Positions 1-6,132 of a stretch of 40,971 nucleotides of DNA are shown here, piece after piece. Made by a program: the position numbers and the translations under genes. Origin of the DNA: Herminiimonas sp. (GTDB lineage Bacteria; Pseudomonadota; Gammaproteobacteria; Burkholderiales; Burkholderiaceae_D). Location: contig JAQGLW010000001.1 in NCBI GenBank assembly GCA_028292665.1, positions 1 through 40,971 on the forward strand, written 5' to 3'. The notes under the pieces are model-generated. The model was not told the origin of the DNA. It made no database searches and worked only from the letters and a program-made list of their open reading frames with translations. Every line of letters begins with the position of its first letter. Within the stretch, counting starts at the first letter, position 1.

Positions 1-639
1 GGACCGGGCGGACACCAACTTGATTTCATGGTCGTCGCCTCTGAGGATGCGTCCCTCGCGCTCAAGGCTCGCCAGCGCGCGATAGAGCGCCTCGTGAGTC
101 AACCCGATTTCTTCGGCGAACTGCTTGAGCGTTCCATCCGGTTTCCATGCACCAAACGAATTGCATTGCAACCGCAACGACTGCAACACCCGTTCCGGCG
201 CTGAGCGAATCTGCCTGACCTCTAGCCGAGTTCGCAAGCCTTGAACGCGCTGCGCCAAGTCGGCCGTGAACTTCCATAAATCATCTTTGCCGGCCTTGAG
301 CTGACGCATCAGCTCTGCCTTTGGATAGACCAGCACTTCACAGTCCCGCAGCACGATCGCATCACAGTGGTAGCGCGCCGAAAAAATGGAAGCCTCGGCA
401 AACAGCTCGCCGGGACGTACGGTGTGCATCGGCACTTCCGTCCCGCCCGGAGTAACACGGATTAGGCGGATTCGCCCCGTAACAAGCCGAAAGATACCGA
501 AGCTTGCATCACCTTGCCGGAACAGAGAGGTGCCGGCGACGAGCCGGCGGACAGTTGGAACCACATTCGCAATTCGCACAAGCGAAGAGTCGAGGGTTTC
601 GAGATGCGTGCCAGGAGAGGGTGCGGATTTTTTTGGCAT
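1..639 (-). CDS. Crp/Fnr-family transcriptional regulator (partial, 3' end outside window)
   Basis: Reading leftwards from an ATG at 639, the frame stays open for 213 codons to the window edge, so the C-terminus is missing. The N-terminal part is a cyclic-nucleotide-binding-like beta barrel: residues 36-41 read GTSLFR, followed by the GxxxFGIFRLVTGRIRL pattern and later PGELFAEASIFSARYHCDA, the usual roll of the family. The C-terminal part has a winged helix-turn-helix with LKQFAEEIGLTHEALYRAL, the DNA-recognition segment. No FNR-type cysteine cluster is seen at the N-terminus, so an oxygen-sensing iron-sulfur cluster is unlikely; the effector is unknown. It is divergent from the Spy-like gene at 720 with an 80-bp gap, and an inverted repeat covers its own start codon, suggesting autoregulation. 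Confidence 0.9.
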   Translation of the reverse strand, partial: MPKKSAPSPGTHLETLDSSLVRIANVVPTVRRLVAGTSLFRQGDASFGIFRLVTGRIRLIRVTPGGTEVPMHTVRPGELFAEASIFSARYHCDAIVLRDCEVLVYPKAELMRQLKAGKDDLWKFTADLAQRVQGLRTRLEVRQIRSAPERVLQSLRLQCNSFGAWKPDGTLKQFAEEIGLTHEALYRALASLEREGRILRGDDHEIKLVSARS

Positions 640-656
640 ATGACTGTAATCATATG
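637..656. promoter_or_regulatory. Inverted repeat over the Crp/Fnr start codon (candidate operator)
   Basis: Perfect 7-bp arms CATATGA and TCATATG are separated by 6 bp. The 20-bp span fits the two-fold symmetric site size of Crp/Fnr proteins. It overlaps the ATG of the regulator at 637-639 and lies 64 bp before the divergent gene at 720. That it is bound by this regulator is inference. Confidence 0.45.
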
Positions 657-719
657 TGGATGTCATGCCAGCGGCAATACTTAACCACTCGAACCTGCAC
701 ACTTTCAGGAAATGGAAAT

Positions 720-1265
720 ATGAAAACCTTGCTCTTTACCATCGGACTATTGACCGCCGTTCCTGTTTTTGCGCAGCATGACGCGCATCAAAATGCATCA
801 GCCGACTCGCAGGCGAAGCAGGGGCATTCGGCTTATGCAGGCATCCAAAGCCGGGCTGTCAAGGCGCTTTCCGAACAGCAGACCGCTGATTTGCGCGCCG
901 GCAAAGGCATGTCGCTCGCTTTGCCTGCCGAACTCAACGGCTATCCCGGCCCGTCCCATGTTCTGGAACTGGCCGACTCTCTCGGCTTAAGCGCAGAACA
1001 AAAGCTGCAAACGCAAAAATTGTTCGAGCAAATGCAGGTTGAAGCACGAGCCTTGGGAGAGCAGGTAATTTCCAGCGAATACGAACTGGACCGCCTGTTC
1101 AAGGACAACAAGGCCAGTGCCGCATCCATCGGGGAAACCACGGCAAAGGCTGCGCAAATGCAAGGACAGTTGCGGGCATCCCACCTGCGGTATCACCTGA
1201 GCATGATGGATGTGTTAACGCCGGCGCAAGTTGCCAAGTACAACAAACTTCGCGGGTATCAATAA
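720..1265 (+). CDS. Spy/CpxP-like periplasmic protein (LTxxQ motif)
   Basis: A 181-residue protein. It has a signal peptide at residues 1-19 (short basic start, hydrophobic LLFTIGLLTAVPVFA, likely cut after the Ala-rich end), then a His-rich stretch (HDAH, H near residue 36). The rest is helical, with LSAEQ near residue 99 and a C-terminal LTPAQVAKYNKLRGY, which is the LTxxQ signature of Spy/CpxP/CnrX-type periplasmic chaperones and metal sensors. The ATG at 720 is chosen because it directly precedes the signal peptide and has AGGAA about 8 bp upstream; longer in-frame starts would destroy the signal peptide. The neighbouring metal genes and the His residues suggest a role in envelope or metal stress. 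No enzymatic motif is visible. Confidence 0.8.
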   Translation: MKTLLFTIGLLTAVPVFAQHDAHQNASADSQAKQGHSAYAGIQSRAVKALSEQQTADLRAGKGMSLALPAELNGYPGPSHVLELADSLGLSAEQKLQTQKLFEQMQVEARALGEQVISSEYELDRLFKDNKASAASIGETTAKAAQMQGQLRASHLRYHLSMMDVLTPAQVAKYNKLRGYQ

Positions 1266-1386
1266 CCGGTGAGTTCATCAATGGGATTGATCAAACTCGC
1301 CGAGCTGGTAATGGACATCCATGGCGAACGGACTTCCCGGAATCGAAACTGGCATAGCGAGCAATTCATATATGCCTCGTCGGCTT

Positions 1387-1842
1387 TTAGTGACAGCCGC
1401 CGCCATGAGTTCCGAGCTTGGACGGCGTGCCGCCTTTTGCACTGGCAAGGCTTTGCAGGATTTCGCAGTCCTTGGCGGCTTGCGTCGAATGGCACAGACT
1501 GCGTAGCGCTTTGAGCTGCTTTTGCAATGCCTGCAATTCCCGGATGCGTTCGGCGACATGCTCAATGTGCTTGTCGAGCAGGCCGTTGACCGCGCTGCAG
1601 CTCTCTTCCGGAGCATCGCGGAAGCTCAATAGACTGCGGATTTCATCGAGCGTCATGTCCAGGGACCGGCAATGCCGGATGAACTGCAGCCGCTCCACAT
1701 GCGACGCCCCGTACAACCGGTAATTGCCTTCCGAACGAGCCGACACCGGCAGCAATCCCTCCCGTTCGTAGTAGCGAATCGTTTCCACCGGCGAGCCTGT
1801 GCGCTTGGCCAATCCGCCGATTTTCAACAGTCCCGATTCCAT
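1387..1842 (-). CDS. cadR: MerR-family regulator, CadR/PbrR-like (Cd/Pb/Zn responsive)
   Basis: A 151-residue MerR-type activator. Residues 5-70 form the winged helix domain with the hallmark ETIRYYEREGLL and the IRHCRSLDMTLDEIRSLL segment. A dimerisation coiled coil follows at about 85-118. Candidate metal ligands are Cys82, Cys117 and Cys126, in the arrangement of CadR/PbrR, plus the tail HGGGCH at the C-terminus, which resembles the His-rich second site of CadR. Members bind a dyad inside an over-long promoter spacer and untwist DNA when metal binds. Exactly such a promoter lies in the divergent gap towards the cation exporter at 1935. The metal preference (Cd, Pb or Zn) cannot be settled from the sequence. 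Confidence 0.88.
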   Translation of the reverse strand: MESGLLKIGGLAKRTGSPVETIRYYEREGLLPVSARSEGNYRLYGASHVERLQFIRHCRSLDMTLDEIRSLLSFRDAPEESCSAVNGLLDKHIEHVAERIRELQALQKQLKALRSLCHSTQAAKDCEILQSLASAKGGTPSKLGTHGGGCH

Positions 1843-1877
1843 AAATTACTTCCTTTCAACTTTTGAAGCGAAACCGC

Positions 1878-1908
1878 TTGACCCTGTAGTGGCTACAGAG
1901 TTTTAAAT
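1878..1908 (+). promoter_or_regulatory. MerR/CadR-type promoter-operator
   Basis: The -35 box TTGACC (1878-1883) and -10 box TTAAAT (1903-1908) are 19 bp apart, the over-long spacer typical of MerR-regulated promoters. The spacer is filled by a near-perfect dyad: ACCCTGTAG (1881-1889), 3 bp, CTACAGAGT (1893-1901), one mismatch between arms. It drives the CDF gene at 1935 and sits in the divergent gap with cadR. Confidence 0.88.
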
Positions 1909-1934
1909 GCCACTATATCGAAAAAGGAGTTGAC

Positions 1935-2606
1935 ATGTCTGACTGCTGCACCGGAGGTTGTGCCTCCGGAAAACCACCCGTTGACCCAAAATACCGCCGC
2001 ATCCTGTGGATCGCTTTGCTGGTCAACGCCGGCATGTTCGGCATAGAGCTGGCCGGCGGCTGGACCTCCGGCTCAGTCTCCCTGCTGGCCGATGCGGTCG
2101 ACTTTTTTGGCGATGCCGTCAACTACGGCGTATCCCTGTTCGTTCTGGCATTGGCGCCGGTATGGCGCTCCCGTACCGCCTTGGTCAAAGGCATCACGAT
2201 GGGAACTTACGGCCTGTTTGTACTGGGCGCCGCCGTGTGGCATCTCGCGGCGGGTACAGTCCCTGAAGCGTCAACAATGGGCGCGATCGGTTTTCTGGCG
2301 CTGACCGCCAACGGGTTGGTCGCCGTCCTGTTGTTCGCCTATCGCAATGGCGATTCGGACATGCGCTCGGTATGGCTATGTACGCGCAACGATGCCATTG
2401 GCAATGTGGCAGTCATGCTGGCGGCTCTTGGCGTATTCGGAACCGGCACCGGTTGGCCGGACATTGTGGTCGCGGCAATCATGGGCATGTTGGGGCTGAC
2501 AGCGGCCCGCTCCGTGATTTCGCAAGCACGTCGGGAATTGAAAGCGGCAGGCGTCTCGGCGAACACCCGGCATCAGGCAGCAACCATTGAATTAAAGCGG
2601 CGCTGA
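1935..2606 (+). CDS. CDF-type cation efflux transporter, short form
   Basis: A 223-residue inner-membrane protein with about six membrane segments. It starts with a Cys-rich motif MSDCCTGGCASG, a likely metal-binding N-terminus. The metal-site segments of the cation diffusion facilitator family are visible as LLADAVDFFGDAVNY (TM2, about residues 50-64) and RNDAIGNVAV (TM5, about 150-159). The long cytoplasmic C-terminal domain of classical CzcD/FieF is missing; only a short basic tail follows TM6. This short type is commonly paired with cadR, and the divergent MerR promoter supports metal-induced export of Cd/Zn/Pb using the proton gradient. AAAGGAG lies 6-12 bp before the ATG. Confidence 0.85.
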   Translation: MSDCCTGGCASGKPPVDPKYRRILWIALLVNAGMFGIELAGGWTSGSVSLLADAVDFFGDAVNYGVSLFVLALAPVWRSRTALVKGITMGTYGLFVLGAAVWHLAAGTVPEASTMGAIGFLALTANGLVAVLLFAYRNGDSDMRSVWLCTRNDAIGNVAVMLAALGVFGTGTGWPDIVVAAIMGMLGLTAARSVISQARRELKAAGVSANTRHQAATIELKRR

Positions 2607-2738
2607 ACCATGTAATCCAAACTGACGCAATAAAGGAGCAGTTGTCCTGTTTTGTTGACAATGAACGTGCCGCAGGAAATTGAAAGATTCATTTGACATC
2701 AATTTTTTGGACACCCGCTTTGCAAATCATTCAATCAA

Positions 2739-2906
2739 TCAAATCACACCGGACGATGCCGATTGAAACCCGCCGCGCGCATCATTGTCAAACCAGCCGG
2801 CAATCCGGTCGCAGGCCTTGACACGATCCGGCGCGCGCACTTGGTAGTCCGTCATCAGGCTGGTTGCATTCGCTGCGGCAGAGCAGATCATTTCGCGCAC
2901 AGACAT
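2739..2906 (-). CDS. Possible 55-residue small protein
   Basis: An ATG-started frame of 55 codons (begins MSVREMICSAA, ends SASSGVI) lies in the 382-bp gap between the CDF gene and the ArsB-like gene. Its composition looks protein-like, with a mix of charged and small residues and GC-rich third positions. I see no ribosome binding site and recognise no family. The rest of this gap holds AT-rich DNA (2690-2740) that could carry promoters, including TTGACA at 2694-2699, but no convincing -10 pairing was fixed. Confidence 0.25.
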   Translation of the reverse strand: MSVREMICSAAANATSLMTDYQVRAPDRVKACDRIAGWFDNDARGGFQSASSGVI

Positions 2907-2988
2907 TGTAATATGCGTGTCAGCACGGCTGGCGGCGGATCGGTCGTGCCGGCTCCTCCATCATCAACCAGACTGTGTAAGAAACCGA

Positions 2989-4254
2989 ATGAATGCTGCG
3001 CTTAGTTATCCGATTATCACTTGCCTGATTGCCGCGGCTTCTACGCTCGGGATAATCGTGCGGCCGTTCAAGGTGCCCGAAGCAGTGTGGGCGTTGCTCG
3101 GCGCCTTCGCGTTGTGCGCTCTCGGCCTGCTTTCGTGGACCGATGCCTTGCATGCTGCCGGCAACGGCACCGAAGTATATTTGTTCCTGACGGGTATGAT
3201 GATCGCGTCCGAACTGGCGCGCAAGGAAGGGCTGTTCGACTTTCTCGCCGCTCTCGCCGTGCGCCGTGCAGCCGGCTCCGCCAGGCGCTTGTTCCTGCTC
3301 GTGTACGGCGTCGGCATCGTTGTGACGGTGTTCATGTCAAACGATGCAACCGCGGTTGTGCTGACGCCTGCCGTGTTCGCCGCTGCGAAAGCGGCGAAAG
3401 CCGACGATCCGTTGCCCTATCTGTATATCTGCGCGTTCGTCGCCAATGCCGCGAGCTTCGTATTGCCGATCTCGAATCCCGCGAACCTGGTGATCTTCCA
3501 GGACCGGATGCCGACGCTGCTCGTGTGGTTGTCGCACTTTGCTCTGCCGTCGGTGCTGTCGATCGGCGCGACCTGCATCGCGCTGCGAATCGCGCAGCGC
3601 CGCGCGCTGATGCGGCCGATCGCGCAGCATATCGACGTGCCGCCGTTGTCACCGTCCGGCAAGATGGCCGGATACGGGATCGCCTTGATGGCATTGGTGC
3701 TGCTGGCAGTATCCGGACTGGACATGGCGCTCGGCTGGCCGACTTTTCTGGCGGGCGTCGGGACTCTTGCAGCAGTGTGCTTGCGCAAGCGCACTGCGCC
3801 CTGGCCGCATCTGACGGAGATTTCCTGGGGCGTGCTGCCGCTCGTGGCAGGGCTGTTCGTGCTGGTCGAAGGGTTGCAGCGAACCGGCCTGCTGGCTGAA
3901 CTTGCACGCGCTTTGCATGACGGTGCGCGATATGCGCCGGGGTTGACCGTATGGCTGGCCGGCATCGGCGTCGCTTTAGGCAGCAACCTGATCAACAATT
4001 TGCCGGCGGGGCTCATCGCCGGCTCGACCGCATCGGCCGCGCATGCGTCCGGCCAGATCACCAGCGCCATCCTGATCGGCGTCGACATCGGACCGAATCT
4101 GTCGGTGACCGGCTCGCTGGCGACGATCCTGTGGCTCGCCGCGCTCCGGCGCGAAGGACAGAAAGTCAGTGCGTGGGCCTTCCTGAAGCTGGGCTGCGTC
4201 GTCATGCTGCCGGCTCTGCTGCTTGCGCTGGGCGCTGTCTTCGTTACCCATTGA
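2989..4254 (+). CDS. ArsB/SLC13-type anion exporter (arsenite pump-like)
   Basis: A 421-residue, very hydrophobic protein with about ten to twelve membrane segments, matching the usual ArsB length (about 430). Family hallmarks are MSNDATAVVLTPAV (about residues 110-123), NAASFVLPISNPANLVIF (about 155-172) and the repeated C-terminal half GSNLINNLPAGLIAG with IGPNLSVTGSLATILW. ArsB exports arsenite or antimonite, using the membrane potential or with ArsA. No arsR, arsC or arsA gene is next to it, so the substrate is uncertain and another SLC13-like anion is possible. The ATG at 2989 is preferred; a GTG 72 bp upstream would add a polar, non-conserved leader. The ribosome site is weak. Confidence 0.8.
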   Translation: MNAALSYPIITCLIAAASTLGIIVRPFKVPEAVWALLGAFALCALGLLSWTDALHAAGNGTEVYLFLTGMMIASELARKEGLFDFLAALAVRRAAGSARRLFLLVYGVGIVVTVFMSNDATAVVLTPAVFAAAKAAKADDPLPYLYICAFVANAASFVLPISNPANLVIFQDRMPTLLVWLSHFALPSVLSIGATCIALRIAQRRALMRPIAQHIDVPPLSPSGKMAGYGIALMALVLLAVSGLDMALGWPTFLAGVGTLAAVCLRKRTAPWPHLTEISWGVLPLVAGLFVLVEGLQRTGLLAELARALHDGARYAPGLTVWLAGIGVALGSNLINNLPAGLIAGSTASAAHASGQITSAILIGVDIGPNLSVTGSLATILWLAALRREGQKVSAWAFLKLGCVVMLPALLLALGAVFVTH

Positions 4255-4270
4255 TGATCGTGCCGCGCGC

Positions 4271-4310
4271 AAATCCGGCGTTACGGTCATAACGGATGCG
4301 CCCCGGATTT
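4271..4310 (+). terminator. Nested hairpin after the ArsB-like gene
   Basis: AAATCCGG (4271-4278) pairs perfectly with CCGGATTT (4303-4310), and inside it CGTTA (4279-4283) pairs with TAACG (4290-4294). It starts 16 bp after the stop codon. There is no good U-tract, so it may be a weak terminator or an mRNA 3'-end stabiliser. The rest of the 4255-4584 gap holds no supported gene. Confidence 0.4.
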
Positions 4311-4570
4311 CATGGGCGCCGCTGTTCGGGATTTAAAATTTGATTGCCGATTGATCAATCGCGAATATCCTGCAAGAACCACTCGGTCGGTAATTCGTGC
4401 CCGATTCCTTGCCTGCGCGCCTCTTCGTAAGCGACTGCGGCGACGGAACAGCGCCATGAAAAATCTGCAAAATTCACCCGGGAGTCAATTCAAACGGTAA
4501 ATCCTGCTGCGCAGGTTAACGCACGACATCCTCCGGAGCCGATGCGAAATCAATCAGCGATTCCATCGGA

Positions 4571-4588
4571 TATCGAAAACCGCTCTAG
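4571..4588. repeat. Solo terminal-repeat relic of the 24.3-kb palindromic element
   Basis: CGAAAACCGCTCTAG (4574-4588) is identical to the right end of the element at 24349-24512. A second arm was not found nearby, so this is a lone end. Its final CTAG supplies the TAG stop of the hypothetical gene at 4585-4926. Confidence 0.6.
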
Positions 4589-4926
4589 GCAGACGTTGCA
4601 TACGTCGGTGAAGGAGATAGCGGCAATAATTGGGCAACCGCTTTGCGCAACCGGTCCTCGGTCCTCTTTTTTCTGGCATTGTTGCCCGATGTGGTCAGTT
4701 CCAGGTCGGGAAAATAAAGGCGTACGGTTTTTGTCGCAGTAGAGAGGTCGAGCCGGTGCGCATGCTCATGCCCGAAATCCTGTCCTATATCCCAGACGCA
4801 TTCGGAGATGGTCACGCCATTCTCCATGCCGATTTCCATTGCTCTTGCGGATATCGCTTCTGCACCCGCCATGCGGTCGATTGTTGTGCTGCTTTCCTGA
4901 TTCATGATAGCTGCCGTGATAGTCAT
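4585..4926 (-). CDS. Hypothetical protein (113 residues)
   Basis: I do not recognise a named family. The reading frame looks genuinely coding: an acidic N-terminal half (GMENGVTISECVWDIGQDFG), a short HEHAHR stretch and a well-formed RLYFPDLELTTSGN segment, then a basic helix with KKRTEDRLRKAVAQLLPL. There are no membrane segments or signal peptide. The ATG at 4926 is tentative (AAGAAG about 12 bp upstream); an ATG at 4905 is an alternative. The stop codon TAG lies inside a relic of a repeat element, so the C-terminal residues after about PLSP may be altered or truncated compared with relatives. It is 180 bp downstream of infA on the same strand. Confidence 0.6.
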   Translation of the reverse strand: MTITAAIMNQESSTTIDRMAGAEAISARAMEIGMENGVTISECVWDIGQDFGHEHAHRLDLSTATKTVRLYFPDLELTTSGNNARKKRTEDRLRKAVAQLLPLSPSPTYATSA

Positions 4927-5106
4927 TGGATAATCATACTTCTTCTTGCCACGTCCGCGCGTTCCGGGGAGACCCGAACGGAGTCCGGATCGATATGCCG
5001 GACGGACCTGCGCCCGCAATGAAACTGCCGGGTTTTCAGCCGGATTCGTCAATTGCGATATTCGCCGGGAAGCCGGACACGGTAGAAGCTCATGCTTGCT
5101 TGCGCT

Positions 5107-5370
5107 TCAATAGCGGCGCCGTTGATTTCCGGAGGGGCCCGGTGTGCGGTTCTCGATATGACGAAAGGTGATGCGTCCCTTGCTGAGATCGTACGGAGAC
5201 AACTCAAGCGACACCTGGTCTCCCGCCAGAATGCGGATATGGTTTTTCCGCATTCTTCCTGAAGTGTAGGCAATCAGCTGGTGGCCGTTGTCGAGGTCGA
5301 CGCGGAAACGGGAATCCGGGAGTACTTCGGCCACACGGCCGTTCATTTCAATAAGTTCTTCTTTGGGCAT
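5107..5370 (-). CDS. infA: Translation initiation factor IF-1
   Basis: An 87-residue OB-fold protein. It carries the near-invariant IF-1 features: an [20 protein letters not shown] start, [20 protein letters not shown] and a [19 protein letters not shown] ending. IF-1 binds the 30S A-site and helps IF-2 and IF-3 select the initiator tRNA. The ATG at 5370 is chosen because MPKEE aligns with the family start and GGAATGG lies just upstream. The tail after residue 72 ([14 protein letters not shown]) is a basic extension. The gene stands alone rather than in the ribosomal protein cluster, which fits the second infA copy many betaproteobacteria keep. Confidence 0.95.
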   Translation of the reverse strand: MPKEELIEMNGRVAEVLPDSRFRVDLDNGHQLIAYTSGRMRKNHIRILAGDQVSLELSPYDLSKGRITFRHIENRTPGPSGNQRRRY

Positions 5371-6132
5371 TATCCATTCCAATATAAAGGGATATAAGGG
5401 GATTGCGGCTGCCGAAACAGGCGGCTGCAATGCGCTTTGAACGGCCGTCTTGTTTTACGGCCGGTGAAAGGGAAGACGACCTGCAAGCAGGCTGGTGCGA
5501 TTTCGCTCTCGCAGCCTGAGCAGGCTAAAGGGCGGAATTAAAGCGTGCCGGAAGGTACGGCATCAGTACGCATCCCCATCGGGCGACGGCAAACGCCGAA
5601 GACGAACGGCATGCCGGGGCTCTGACATGCGTGCAATCGAGAGGTGCGCGCGATTCAGGATTCGAGTCCCGCTCAAAAGGAGATGCTCTATCCGCTGGAT
5701 GCCCTTCATTATACCGTACAAGCCGGATAAGCGATTTCATTGGCCTTGATTGAATGCAAGTCATGTTGACCAAATAATAACGTGGGCGGCTGCCTTCCTG
5801 TCGGAGCGAATGGCCGTTCATTGCCGCTTCACATTATTCGAAGCGATTCCAAAGCGGCGGCGACAAACATTCCAGAGAAGAAAATAGCGCCAGACTCCAA
5901 TGGAATTCTATAATCAGATCAACGATATTTCAGGATTTTCAAGAATTGCTACCGGTATTTTTATGCATCCGGAATGACAAAGATTGCACTTTCGCAAAGC
6001 GAAAACTCTTCGGCCTCATACGCTCAGAGAATCAAAATCCATTTTGCTTTTAAACGCGTCACTACCGATTTCATGACTGGCTGGAAGTCCAAGGCTTCCA
6101 TGTTATAAAGGGCCGGGAAAATAGGTCACTAT
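5371..6132. other. Long gap between infA and the GGDEF/EAL gene
   Basis: I see no convincing gene in these 762 bp. On the minus strand it is the infA leader: a hairpin CGGCCGT (5442-5448)/ACGGCCG (5457-5463) lies about 75-95 bp before the start codon and is not followed by a U-tract. A TATAAT on the minus strand (5708-5713) could be its -10 box, but no good -35 pairs with it. The part from 5820 to 6130 is AT-richer and should hold the promoter of the gene at 6133; no hexamer pair is clear enough to call. Confidence 0.4.

Noticed and set aside
3417-4205. Long open frames opposite real genes (for example here, and at 10809-11726, 13800-14528 and 27230-28531 on the minus strand)
   Set aside because: They lie fully antisense to clearly recognised proteins, have compositions typical of GC-rich shadow frames (Arg, His, Ala or Gln rich) and no family features.
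4355-4477. Minus-strand GTG frame of 40 codons containing EEARRQGIGHELPTEWFLQD
   Set aside because: The piece looks protein-like, but it has only a GTG start, no ribosome site and an in-frame stop 12 bp upstream. It may be a decayed gene end, which cannot be shown without a search.
5655-5685. tRNA T-arm-like string ATTCGAGTCCCGC
   Set aside because: The bases flanking the TTCGAGT loop do not pair, and no anticodon or acceptor stem was found at the right distance, so it is not a tRNA.
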